From VRUE01 sp963747765 (GTDB taxonomy: Bacteria > Actinomycetota > Thermoleophilia > Solirubrobacterales > 70-9), in contig CAVVGH010000013.1 of the NCBI GenBank assembly GCA_963747765.1, positions 25,573-89,572 of the forward strand: a DNA stretch of 64,000 nt. Reading direction: 5' to 3'. The translations under genes were made by a program, and so were the position numbers. Of the stretch, positions 1-6,957 are shown piece after piece. The notes beneath the pieces were generated by a model, which was not told the DNA's origin, searched no databases, and was given only the letters and a program-made list of their open reading frames with translations. How positions within the stretch are numbered: the first letter of the stretch is position 1; every line of letters starts with the position of its first letter.

Positions 1-384
1 CGGCGCCGACTTCTTGTCCTGGCGGGCGTAGCCGTACCAGGGCATCACGGCGATGATGCGGTGGGCTGAGGCACCCTGCGCGGCGTCGATCATCGTCAGC
101 AGCTCGACCAGCGCGTCGTTGGGCGTCATCTCGCTCTGTTCGTTGCCACAGGTCGACTGGACGAGGAAGACGTCGGCGCCGCGGATCGACTCCTCGTAGC
201 GGCAGTAGACCTCCCCGTTGGCGAACGTCTTCAGCGTCACCTGGCCGAGATCGAGCTCTAGCTTGCCGGCCACCTTCGCCGCCAGCTCCATCGAGCTGCG
301 GCCGCCAAAGACCATCATCCGCTTCGCGTAGTCGTGCGGAATGGCGGTCGGTGCCGCCTCGGGTCGCTGCTCGATCGTGCTCAC
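1..384 (-). CDS. prs: Ribose-phosphate pyrophosphokinase, N-terminal part (runs off the window)
   Basis: Makes PRPP from ribose 5-phosphate and ATP in the cytosol, feeding nucleotide, His and Trp synthesis. Only the first 128 residues are visible; the gene continues past base 1. After a short tail the protein reads MMVFGGRSSMELA, then KTFANGEVYCRYEESIRG and DVFLVQSTC, the classic order of the PRPP synthetase N-domain, followed by NDALVELLTMIDA and VMPWYGYARQDKK, which carries the ATP-binding flexible-loop region. The GTG start overlaps the glmU stop (GTGA), so the two are translationally coupled, an arrangement also known in Gram-positive bacteria. Partial only because of the window edge. Confidence 0.95.
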   Translation of the reverse strand, partial: MSTIEQRPEAAPTAIPHDYAKRMMVFGGRSSMELAAKVAGKLELDLGQVTLKTFANGEVYCRYEESIRGADVFLVQSTCGNEQSEMTPNDALVELLTMIDAAQGASAHRIIAVMPWYGYARQDKKSAP

Positions 385-1772
385 GAATCCTCCTCGCGCA
401 TCTCCGTGGCCTTGCGCTCCGCGAAGCCCTCGATGTTTCTCTGATCGTTGTCGCTCACCGCCAGCGCTCCTCTTGGAACGTCCTTCTTGATCACGGCGCC
501 AGCGCCAGTGTAGGCGGCGTCCCCGACTTCTACAGGGGCGATCAGCATCGTGTCAACGCCGATCCGGGCCCCCTCCCCGATCACCGTCCGGTGCTTGCGG
601 AATCCGTCGTAGTTCGCAGTGATCGTGCCGGCGCCCAGGTTGCTCTCAGCGCCCACCTCGGCGTCCCCGACATAGGCGAGGTGAGGGACCTTCGCGCCCT
701 CGCCGATCTTCGAGTTCTTGACCTCGACGAACGTTCCGACCTTCGCGCCGCGCTCCAGGGCCGCCCCGGGGCGCAGGTGCGCGAACGGACCGACGCTGCA
801 GCGGTCGAGGACGTCGCACTCGACCAGATAGGAGTGCGGCACCGTGACGGCCTCCCCCAGCCTGGTGTCGATCAGCGTCGTCAGCGGCCCGACGACGGAG
901 TTGGCCCCAATCGCGGTCTGACCCCGAAGGCTGGTGGCAGGCTCGATGCGGGCGTCGGCGGCGATCTCCACGTCGGCGTCGACCCAGGTCGAGTCCGGAT
1001 CGACGACGGTAACCCCGGCCAGCATGTGCCGCTCGAGGATGCGGCGGCGCGCCTCCGCCTCCACGGCGGCGAGATCGGCGCGGTTGTTGATCCCCATCGT
1101 CACCGCGAGGTCGTCGGCGAGGTGCGCCGCGACGCTGAGACCAGCCTCGCGCAGCGCGGGGAAGACATCGGGGAGGTAGTACTCACCTTGTGCGTTGTCG
1201 TTGGTGAGGCCGGCCAGAGCGGTGGCCAGCGGCCCGGCGTCGAAAACGTAGGTTCCGGCGTTGATCTCGCGGATTGCCAGCTGACCGGCGTCGGCGTCTC
1301 CGGCGGCTTTGGCCTCGACGACCCGCTCGACCGAACCGTCGCCGGCGCGCACCACGCGGCCGTAGGCAGCGGGATCGTCGAGCTCGATCGTCAACATCGT
1401 CGCGGCGGCGGGAGAGGCGGCGTGGGCGTCGAGCAGACCCCCGATCGTCTCGGCGGAGATCAGCGGCACGTCGCCGGAGAGGACCAGAACCGTCTCTGCC
1501 TCCTCGATCAGGGGCAGGGCGGCGCGGACCGCGCCACCGGTGCCGTCCGGCTCGGGCTGGACGACCGTCTCGACCCCCTCCGGCAGGCCGGCGGAGATGT
1601 CACGACCCGGCGAGACGATGGCGGCAACGCGACCGGCACCGGCCTGGCGCGCAGCAAGGATCGGCCAGGCGACCATCGGGCGACCGCTCACGCGATGGAG
1701 CATCTTCGGCAGCGAGGAGCGCATTCGCGTGCCCTCGCCCGCCGCCATGACGAGTACCAGTGGAGAGCTCAC
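381..1772 (-). CDS. glmU: Bifunctional GlcNAc-1-phosphate uridyltransferase / glucosamine-1-phosphate acetyltransferase GlmU
   Basis: Acetylates glucosamine 1-phosphate and couples it to UTP, giving UDP-GlcNAc for peptidoglycan. The 463 residues match the family length. The N-terminal nucleotidyltransferase signature MAAGEGTRM sits at residues 9-17 with the following LPK; the C-terminal third is a left-handed beta-helix of hexapeptide repeats with the HLRPGA and VPHLAYVGDAE stretches that carry the acetyl-transfer site. The start is GTG at 1772, the last possible start before the nucleotide-binding loop. No Shine-Dalgarno is visible and a TAATAC box lies about 11 bases upstream, so the message may be leaderless. 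Downstream prs overlaps by four bases. Confidence 0.97.
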   Translation of the reverse strand: MSSPLVLVMAAGEGTRMRSSLPKMLHRVSGRPMVAWPILAARQAGAGRVAAIVSPGRDISAGLPEGVETVVQPEPDGTGGAVRAALPLIEEAETVLVLSGDVPLISAETIGGLLDAHAASPAAATMLTIELDDPAAYGRVVRAGDGSVERVVEAKAAGDADAGQLAIREINAGTYVFDAGPLATALAGLTNDNAQGEYYLPDVFPALREAGLSVAAHLADDLAVTMGINNRADLAAVEAEARRRILERHMLAGVTVVDPDSTWVDADVEIAADARIEPATSLRGQTAIGANSVVGPLTTLIDTRLGEAVTVPHSYLVECDVLDRCSVGPFAHLRPGAALERGAKVGTFVEVKNSKIGEGAKVPHLAYVGDAEVGAESNLGAGTITANYDGFRKHRTVIGEGARIGVDTMLIAPVEVGDAAYTGAGAVIKKDVPRGALAVSDNDQRNIEGFAERKATEMREEDS

Positions 1773-1831
1773 AACCAGATCGTATTAGGGGGAGGGTTGC
1801 GTAGGAAATCTGAATCTCTTCCTCTTCACGC

Positions 1832-1850
1832 GGGGCGCTTCGAGCGCCCC
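1832..1850 (-). terminator. GC-rich hairpin between the DUF308 gene and glmU
   Basis: Perfect 7-bp stem GGGGCGC/GCGCCCC around a TTCGA loop, 28 bases after the DUF308 stop on the minus strand and upstream of glmU. There is no U-run, so it could be a factor-assisted terminator or a simple mRNA stabiliser. Confidence 0.45.
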
Positions 1851-1878
1851 AGCCCTTTGCCACCCAGCGGTTGACTGG

Positions 1879-2451
1879 CTAGGCGGCGCGGGAGAGATCT
1901 CTGCCGAGAAGCGAGAGGGAGGTGAGGGTCCAACCGGCGAAGATCAGGTCGATGCCAACCAGCAGGCCGATTGCCCAGTCGCCGGAGCTGGGGAACTTGG
2001 CAAGCACGAGGATGCCGATCAGCAGCCCCGCGACGCCGCTGATGCCAACCAGACCGGCATTTGGCTGGCCGCGGCCGGCAAATGCGACCGCGATCCGCGT
2101 TGTCCCCATGAAGAGGAAGTAGATACCGAGCACGAGCGTGAGGGTCAGCGTTCCGTTGTGCGGTTCGACGACCAGCCAGAGCCCGACCAGCATCGTGAGG
2201 ATCGCCCACAGCAGTCGCAGGACGACCGTCCCGATCGAGTGGGCGGCAAACGCGCCGGCAACCAGGAAGGCGCCGCCGACCATCAGGATCCAGCCGATGA
2301 AGATCGCGGTGCCGACCGAGGCCACGGCGGGCACAACAATCGCCACGCAGCCGACGAAGATCGCAATCACGCCGATCGCCATCAGACCCTTCCAGCCGCG
2401 CGCCAGCCCCTCGCGAACCTCAGGGTCCAACGACACTCCACCCATCTCCAT
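1879..2451 (-). CDS. DUF308 / HdeD-family six-helix membrane protein
   Basis: A protein of 190 residues with six hydrophobic helices in three pairs, the layout of the HdeD/DUF308 family (acid-resistance membrane protein in enteric bacteria; role in actinobacteria unknown). Recognisable stretches are GWKGLMAIGVIAIFVG, the Gly-rich GWILMVGGAFLVAGA and GISGVAGLLIGILVL. The start is taken at ATG 2451 (MEMGGVSLD); a longer frame extends upstream but overlaps the HNH gene and carries no family sequence. It begins 10 bases after the HNH stop, so the two probably share a transcript and hence the LexA-like box at 3333-3352. Confidence 0.85.
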   Translation of the reverse strand: MEMGGVSLDPEVREGLARGWKGLMAIGVIAIFVGCVAIVVPAVASVGTAIFIGWILMVGGAFLVAGAFAAHSIGTVVLRLLWAILTMLVGLWLVVEPHNGTLTLTLVLGIYFLFMGTTRIAVAFAGRGQPNAGLVGISGVAGLLIGILVLAKFPSSGDWAIGLLVGIDLIFAGWTLTSLSLLGRDLSRAA

Positions 2452-2461
2452 ACCGATGACC

Positions 2462-3331
2462 CTATGCCCCCCGCCGGACGCGGTCAACCACCGGCCGGAC
2501 GTGCTCACCCGCCGCCCGACGGGACTCGACTCGACTCGAAGCTGAGCCTGGAGCGTCCTTGGCCACACTGCCCGGTTTCTCGCTTTCGGCCGCCTCTCGC
2601 TCGATCTGCCGCTCGTACCAGCGCACCCACTTGCGCACGGCGTTGTCCGACACTCCGTACTTCCGGCCCACCGCCAGGTAACTGGTCGCCTCGATCTCCT
2701 CCAGCAGCTGCTCATACGGCGGCCGCTCGACCTTTCGGATATCGGGATTTGGATTGCCCTGCAAGGAAGTCCTATCCCATCGAGATCCGCACTCCTGTGA
2801 ACAGTAGGAATGGTTTCGGTATTTCGCGGTGAACTCGCGACCGCATCGCTTGCAAGTGCGTACCGGGGGATCTGCTCGATTCTTTCGGCCGCAGTGAGTG
2901 TCGAGTGTCGCCGCACAGTTTGGACAGACAATCCGGAGGTTCTCGATGCGGTTGTCATCCGGCACTCCGTTGACGTGATCGAGGATCAGCGACATGCGAC
3001 GCCCGCGCCACTCTTCTCCCTGGCCGCACTCCTCGCAGGCCCTTTCCTTGAGTCCGGCGTCAAATAGACGCTGCTTTAGCTTGCCTCTCGAGTAGGTTGA
3101 ACTCTGAACGAGAATCTCTGCCAAGGGCTTTGGCGCTTTGTGGAGATGCCTAATCCCAGCAGCCAGGGGGTCGAAGTGATCTGTCGGGATCTTCCAGATC
3201 TCATCGACGTATCTCCGGAGCAACGAGTGGTTCCCTCCGGCCGGCCTCATGCCAAGCCGGCGCAGCACCTCACTGTAGGACTCAGAAGCGGCGACCGCCT
3301 CACGAGCTTCCTCCTCTGTGTACCTCGGCAC
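2462..3331 (-). CDS. HNH endonuclease with extra zinc finger and C-terminal helix-turn-helix
   Basis: A likely DNA endonuclease of 289 residues. The first 90 residues form an alpha-helical region beginning RYTEEEAREAVAASESY. An HNH core follows: Cys-x2-Cys in CEECGQG, then LILDHVNG with the catalytic His, the Asn of IENLR, and CPNC. A second zinc-binding module is TCKRCGREF...CSQECG. Next comes a helix-turn-helix-like stretch (YLAVGRKYGVSDNAVRKWV) and a charged tail. Free-standing HNH proteins of this build are common in actinobacteria and mobile DNA; no intein or intron surrounds this one. The GTG start lies five bases inside a perfect LexA-type palindrome, so the gene is probably induced by DNA damage. 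Substrate unknown. Confidence 0.85.
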   Translation of the reverse strand: MPRYTEEEAREAVAASESYSEVLRRLGMRPAGGNHSLLRRYVDEIWKIPTDHFDPLAAGIRHLHKAPKPLAEILVQSSTYSRGKLKQRLFDAGLKERACEECGQGEEWRGRRMSLILDHVNGVPDDNRIENLRIVCPNCAATLDTHCGRKNRADPPVRTCKRCGREFTAKYRNHSYCSQECGSRWDRTSLQGNPNPDIRKVERPPYEQLLEEIEATSYLAVGRKYGVSDNAVRKWVRWYERQIEREAAESEKPGSVAKDAPGSASSRVESRRAAGEHVRPVVDRVRRGA

Positions 3332-3332
3332 G

Positions 3333-3352
3333 ATACGAACACTAGTTCGTAT
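3333..3352 (-). promoter_or_regulatory. Putative LexA (SOS) box in front of the HNH gene
   Basis: Perfect inverted repeat ATACGAAC-ACTA-GTTCGTAT. Its core, CGAAC-N4-GTTCG, equals the SOS-box form known from Bacillus and mycobacteria. It overlaps the only plausible -10 (TATACG on the minus strand) and ends one base before the GTG start, so a bound repressor would block transcription. Target assignment is inferred. Confidence 0.75.
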
Positions 3353-3360
3353 ACCGGACG

Positions 3361-3388
3361 TTCCTGGGACGTCAGCGCACGCTAAGGT
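3361..3388 (+). promoter_or_regulatory. Likely promoter of the tRNA-Gln gene
   Basis: TTCCTG (3361-3366) and TAAGGT (3383-3388) are 16 bases apart, and the second box ends 10 bases before the tRNA. Weak match to -35/-10 consensus but correctly placed. Confidence 0.35.
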
Positions 3389-3398
3389 CGAAGCTCAA

Positions 3399-3471
3399 TC
3401 CGGGGTGGTGTAATCGGCGAGCACGCCAAGTTTTGGTCTTGGAAGAGGGGGTTCAAATCCTCCCCCCGGAA
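3399..3471 (+). tRNA. tRNA-Gln (anticodon TTG)
   Basis: Complete cloverleaf of 73 bases: acceptor TCCGGGG pairs with CCCCGGA, discriminator A; anticodon stem CCAAG/CTTGG with loop TTTTGGT, giving anticodon TTG; T-arm GGGGG-TTCAAAT-CCTCC with one G-U pair. CCA is not encoded. The TCCGGGG acceptor is usual for bacterial tRNA-Gln. It stands alone between the divergent HNH gene and the end of the convergent PucR gene. Confidence 0.95.
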
Positions 3472-3481
3472 CTCTGGAGCA

Positions 3482-4729
3482 CTACTCCTCGGCACTGCGG
3501 GGGACCTTGCCGCCCTCGGCACCGCGTTCAAGGGCGGGGCCGCGCGGGGAGGCGATGCCGAGCACCCGCATCGCCTTCAGGCCGAGACCGAGCTTCTCGC
3601 GGCCCTCGGTCGCCGAGACGTCGTGCCCGCAAAGCTCCTTGACCCGCTCGAGGCGGTAGCGGATCGTGTGGCGGTGCGTGAAGAGCTGTTTGGCGGTCGC
3701 GGCGACGTTGGCGTCGTTGTCGAGATAGGCCTCGACGGTCGCCACGAGCTCGGTCTCGTACTGCTCGTCGTACGCGGCGAGCGGCTCGATCGTCTCCGAG
3801 TAGAAGCGCTCCAGCTCGCCCGGGTCCTCGCTTATCGCCGGCAGCAGCAGGCGGTAGGCGCCGGTGTCCTCGAAGGCGAGCAGCAGACGCCCTTCCGCCT
3901 CGCCGACGTTGACCGCCAGCCGCGCCTCGCTCCCGGCCCGGTAGAGGTCGACCGGATCGGTCGCCCGCCGGCTGCAACCGATCGTCAGGTGAAAGCCGGA
4001 GAGATCTCCCTCGAGCTCCCGCGCCAGGCCCGCCGCCGCGCGCCCCAGGCGGTCGTCATCCTCAGCCGGCACGATCACGGCGATTTCCGCGGCCACCTCG
4101 CCGCTCTCAGTCGAGGCCAGCGCACCGGACGCAAGCGAACGCAGGGCCCGCATCGCCAGGGTGAGCACGCGCGACCGCCACTCCCCCGTTTGCGCCGATC
4201 GCGGCGCGACCCGGATGACGATCACCCCGGCCCCCTTCTCCAGGTCGGCTCCAAGCTCGGCGGCGCGGGCGATGATGTCGCCGCGATCGGTGACCTTGCG
4301 AGCCAGCACCGCGCCGACGAAGACGCCGGCCACCTCCTCGCTCTCCCACTCCGGCGAGCGAGAGCGCTCCAGCTCCAGCGCGAGCAGGGTGGCGACCATC
4401 CGCGCAATGGCCGGGTCGGGAGCGGCCTTGGCCCGATAGCGCAGCTCGCCCACCGGACTGTCCGCGACGCGCAGCACGACGGTCGTCACCGGTTTTCCCC
4501 CGGCCAGCAGCTTCCGCTCCTGGTCCGGCGACGCGCCGGCGACGACGAGCACCGCCCCGGAGCGGTCGATCAGCGCCACGCTGGCGTCCAGCACCCGGGC
4601 CGCCGCACGCCCCACCGCAGGCAGCCCAGCCCCCGCCTCAACCGCTTCGGCAAGCGCGTCCAGGGAGCCCGGTTCAGCCGGATTTGCAGCTGCTTTTCGT
4701 CCTTTTGAGACAGCAGGCATCGCGCTCAT
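3482..4729 (-). CDS. PucR/CdaR-type transcriptional regulator
   Basis: A 415-residue DNA-binding regulator. The C-terminal 70 residues hold the PucR helix-turn-helix signature: AYLDNDANVAATAKQLFTHR followed by TIRYRLERVKELCG. The middle is a GGDEF-like fold without catalytic motif, as usual in CdaR/PucR proteins, and the N-terminus carries a GAF-like sensor segment (ARVLDASVALIDRSGAVLVV). Members control purine, sugar-acid or amino-acid catabolism; no such operon adjoins here, so the target is unknown. ATG 4729 is chosen; ATG 4720 is an alternative. The hairpin-rich element at 4759-5176 lies directly upstream and may replace or separate its promoter. Confidence 0.9.
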   Translation of the reverse strand: MSAMPAVSKGRKAAANPAEPGSLDALAEAVEAGAGLPAVGRAAARVLDASVALIDRSGAVLVVAGASPDQERKLLAGGKPVTTVVLRVADSPVGELRYRAKAAPDPAIARMVATLLALELERSRSPEWESEEVAGVFVGAVLARKVTDRGDIIARAAELGADLEKGAGVIVIRVAPRSAQTGEWRSRVLTLAMRALRSLASGALASTESGEVAAEIAVIVPAEDDDRLGRAAAGLARELEGDLSGFHLTIGCSRRATDPVDLYRAGSEARLAVNVGEAEGRLLLAFEDTGAYRLLLPAISEDPGELERFYSETIEPLAAYDEQYETELVATVEAYLDNDANVAATAKQLFTHRHTIRYRLERVKELCGHDVSATEGREKLGLGLKAMRVLGIASPRGPALERGAEGGKVPRSAEE

Positions 4730-4790
4730 TATCCCTACCGGACGCCAATCGTCGCGTCGATGCGTATCCCCCTCGCTCAGACCCTCCAGT

Positions 4791-4910
4791 CGCTCCGTTC
4801 GTCATTTGTACCGCTCTGCGACACAAACAGCGAACGGAGTCTCGATCCGGCCACCCCAATCGCTCCGTTCGCTCTCTGTACCGCCCTGCGACACAAACAG
4901 CGAACGGAGT
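4791..4910. repeat. Paired 50-bp hairpins, copy 1 (4791-4840 and 4861-4910)
   Basis: Each unit begins CGCTCCGTTCG and ends CGAACGGAG (9-bp stem). Inside, the first unit also has TTTGT/ACAAA and CGC-TCT-GCG pairings; the second has diverged in its left part. Unit-to-unit distance is exactly 70 bp. Confidence 0.9.
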
Positions 4911-4994
4911 CCGTGTCCGTCTCGTTCAGGCCAACCCAGCCGCCGCAGTCGTGCGTAACGGCCCTTCCAAAGATCCCGACCGCCTGGTCCCTAC

Positions 4995-5054
4995 ACAGCC
5001 TCCCCCTGTTTGCCCTCCTACTTGCAGGTATGGAGGGCAACAGGGGGAGGCTGT
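4995..5054. repeat. Long GC-rich hairpin, copy 1
   Basis: Arms 4995-5018 and 5032-5054 are complementary over 23 positions with one missing base; the left arm begins ACAGCCTCCCCCTG. The loop is TACTTGCAGGTAT, the orientation also seen in copy 4 and opposite to copies 2 and 3. Confidence 0.92.
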
Positions 5055-5183
5055 TTCTCTCATCATCAATCGACGAGGGGTTCCTTTCGGGTTCCACGGA
5101 CCTTTTCTGACACCCTCGTTCTGAGATTCAGCGGAACGATCGACGCTGGGTTCTTTCGCCAACCGGATACGCGCATCGTCGCG

Positions 5184-5444
5184 TCAATCGAAGAGGCTGA
5201 CGATGTCGTTGTAGTAGTAGACGACCGCGAGCCCAACCACGACGCCGATCAAAATCAGGGCCACGAGAACGACCAGCGACAGGGCGCCCGCCGCAGCCTT
5301 CTCCCAGAGCCGGCCGTAGGCGCTGACCGCGGGCACGAGGATCAGACCGACGAAGGCGACCACGGTGACCAGCCCGGCGACGCCGAACAGCAGGTACTCA
5401 TTCTCGATCTTCTGCAGCGCCAGGATCGTCAGCACGCGACGCAT
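5184..5444 (-). CDS. Small two-helix membrane protein, function unknown
   Basis: An 86-residue protein with two long hydrophobic segments (about residues 18-40 and 50-76) separated by a short charged stretch containing YGRLWEKAA, and a short acidic tail. I do not recognise the family. It overlaps the 3' end of the DedA-PAP2 gene by 47 bases, which supports coupled expression and perhaps an accessory role to that membrane enzyme. ATG 5444 is used; GTG 5435 is possible. Its stop codon lies across the end of the 9-bp target duplication of element copy 1, so the insertion occurred just after or on this stop. Confidence 0.7.
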   Translation of the reverse strand: MRRVLTILALQKIENEYLLFGVAGLVTVVAFVGLILVPAVSAYGRLWEKAAAGALSLVVLVALILIGVVVGLAVVYYYNDIVSLFD

Positions 5445-6957
5445 TGTGGCGCACGAAGCCGTCTGAAGGAGGGGGTGCGGGAGGCGGCCTCAGGTTCGAG
5501 ACGACGAGGGCCACCGCCGCGCAGAGAGAGAAGGCGACCGCGCCAAGTGCCCAGCCCGCATTGACGTCACTTAGGTAGTGGACTCCGAGGTAGACGCGAG
5601 TCAGGCCGACAACCGCCGTCAACCCGATGCCGGTGACCACCACCGCGGCGCTGCGCGCCATGCCCGGGCGCAAGCGCATCACGACCGTGACCGCCAGCCA
5701 GACGTAGAAGGTCGAGTAGGCGGCGTGACCGCTGGGGAACGAGGACCCCGAAAAGCCGCTCAGGCCTCCCGTCGGGCGGGGCCGGTCGATCGCGTCCTTC
5801 AGCTGGTGAACGCCGAGCACGACGATCGCCATGCCGACGACGAGCACGCCAAGCTCAGACCAGCGCCGACGAGCCGCGAGGGCAACGGCGCAGAGCGCGG
5901 CGAGCGGCCAGACGACCGCCCCCGAGCCGAGGTGGGTGACGAGCTTGGCGATATCGACCAGCCAGGCCGTTCGCAGCGCCTCGGCAACATGCCTGGCCGT
6001 GACGTCGCCCGGTGTCGGGCCCGGATCGCCGTTGACCACCACGATGTAGCCGACGAGGACAAAGCCGGCCACGGCGAGGATCGCCATCAGCGAGGTGAAC
6101 TCGAGGCCAAACGTGCCGCCCGGCGTGACCCGATCCCAGAGGAACTGCAGCTGCGGGCGGAAGCGCCGCGCCAGCGCGACGAGCCCGCGAGCGCCCGCGT
6201 GGCGCTCCATCCAGTGCACCGCAGCGCGACGGTTCGCCTCGACTCGAAACCAGCGGACCAGCAGGATCGCGCCAACCACGACGACGATCAGCGTCCCGAA
6301 CAGGAACGCCCCGCGACCGGCGTACTTGGCGGCCGTGTCGATACTCCGTGAGAAGAGGTAGCCGATGAGGATGTGCGCGGTGGCCCAGAGGCCGGTGCCG
6401 AGGATGCTGTAGGGGACGAAGTTTCGGTAGCGCATCCCAGAGCTGCCGGCGATGAACGGCGCAAAGGCGCGCACCAGGCTCACAAAGCGGCCGATGAAGA
6501 TCGTCTTGCCGCCGTGGCGCGAGAAGTAGGCCTCGACCTGCTCGAAGCGCTCGGCACTGACGCCGAAGCGAGGCCCGTGGCGGATGACGAAGCCGCGCCC
6601 CAGCCGGCGGCCGATGAAGAAGCTGGTCGTGTCCCCCGCCCAGGCCGCGAACCAGGCGATCCCGATCAGCAGGTAGACGTCAACCGCCCCCTGACCCGCC
6701 ACCGCACCGCCAAGCAGCATCACCGTCTCGCCGGGGACGACGAGTCCCACAAAGGCCCCTGTCTCGGCAAAGGCGAAGAGACCGACCAGCAGATAGGTCC
6801 AGGCACCAAGCGTGTTGGAGATTTCGCTCAGCAACCGCTGCAGGTCTTCATGGGGGAAGACGCGGCTGATCAGGTAGTAGGCGCCGACAACGGCGGCGGC
6901 GATCGCGAGAAGCACAAGACGCCGGCGACGGCGATTCTCTGGGAGCCTAAGTTGCAC
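5398..6957 (-). CDS. DedA-family membrane protein fused to PAP2 lipid phosphatase
   Basis: A 519-residue polytopic fusion. Residues about 40-225 are a DedA/VTT domain: FAETGAFVGLVVPGETVMLL, then GDTTSFFIGRRLGRG and FIGRFVSLVRAFAPFIAG. DedA proteins scramble or flip polyprenyl-phosphate and phospholipids. Residues about 290-490 are a PAP2 phosphatase with all three motifs: KDAIDRPRP, FPSGHA and TRVYLGVHYLSDV. Together they would dephosphorylate undecaprenyl diphosphate on the outer face and recycle the carrier, an inference from the two families. The GTG start overlaps the ispE stop by 11 bases. Fusions of this order are known, but the partners are more often separate. Confidence 0.92.
   Translation of the reverse strand: MQLRLPENRRRRRLVLLAIAAAVVGAYYLISRVFPHEDLQRLLSEISNTLGAWTYLLVGLFAFAETGAFVGLVVPGETVMLLGGAVAGQGAVDVYLLIGIAWFAAWAGDTTSFFIGRRLGRGFVIRHGPRFGVSAERFEQVEAYFSRHGGKTIFIGRFVSLVRAFAPFIAGSSGMRYRNFVPYSILGTGLWATAHILIGYLFSRSIDTAAKYAGRGAFLFGTLIVVVVGAILLVRWFRVEANRRAAVHWMERHAGARGLVALARRFRPQLQFLWDRVTPGGTFGLEFTSLMAILAVAGFVLVGYIVVVNGDPGPTPGDVTARHVAEALRTAWLVDIAKLVTHLGSGAVVWPLAALCAVALAARRRWSELGVLVVGMAIVVLGVHQLKDAIDRPRPTGGLSGFSGSSFPSGHAAYSTFYVWLAVTVVMRLRPGMARSAAVVVTGIGLTAVVGLTRVYLGVHYLSDVNAGWALGAVAFSLCAAVALVVSNLRPPPAPPPSDGFVRHNASRADDPGAAEDRE

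Larger units (their letters stand above)
4759..5176. mobile_element. Hairpin-rich non-autonomous element, copy 1 (MITE-like)
   Basis: A 418-bp non-coding unit filling the gap between the PucR gene and a small membrane-protein gene. It starts ATGCGTATCCCCCTCGCTCA and ends GGATACGCGCAT, an imperfect terminal inverted repeat. The 11-bp ATCGTCGCGTC is repeated at 4748-4758 and 5175-5185, consistent with a target duplication of at least 9 bp. Inside, in order, are two copies of a 50-bp hairpin, a conserved GTGCGTAACGGCCCT block, a 23-bp-arm hairpin, and TTCGGG / GTTCTGAGATTC blocks shared with copies 2 and 4. No reading frame of substance is present. Confidence 0.75.

Noticed and set aside
351..1874. 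Long open frame opposite glmU on the plus strand
   Set aside because: It mirrors glmU, has the low-complexity Arg/Gly/Asp composition typical of antisense frames in high-GC DNA, and overlaps a clear gene along its full length. The same reasoning removed long antisense frames over metG, lon, icd, sdhA, asd and dnaX.
4791..4910. Hairpin pairs as CRISPR repeats or integron attC sites
   Set aside because: Only two units per locus with short non-unique spacers, no cas or integrase gene, and no attC core sites (GTTRRRY) at the ends.
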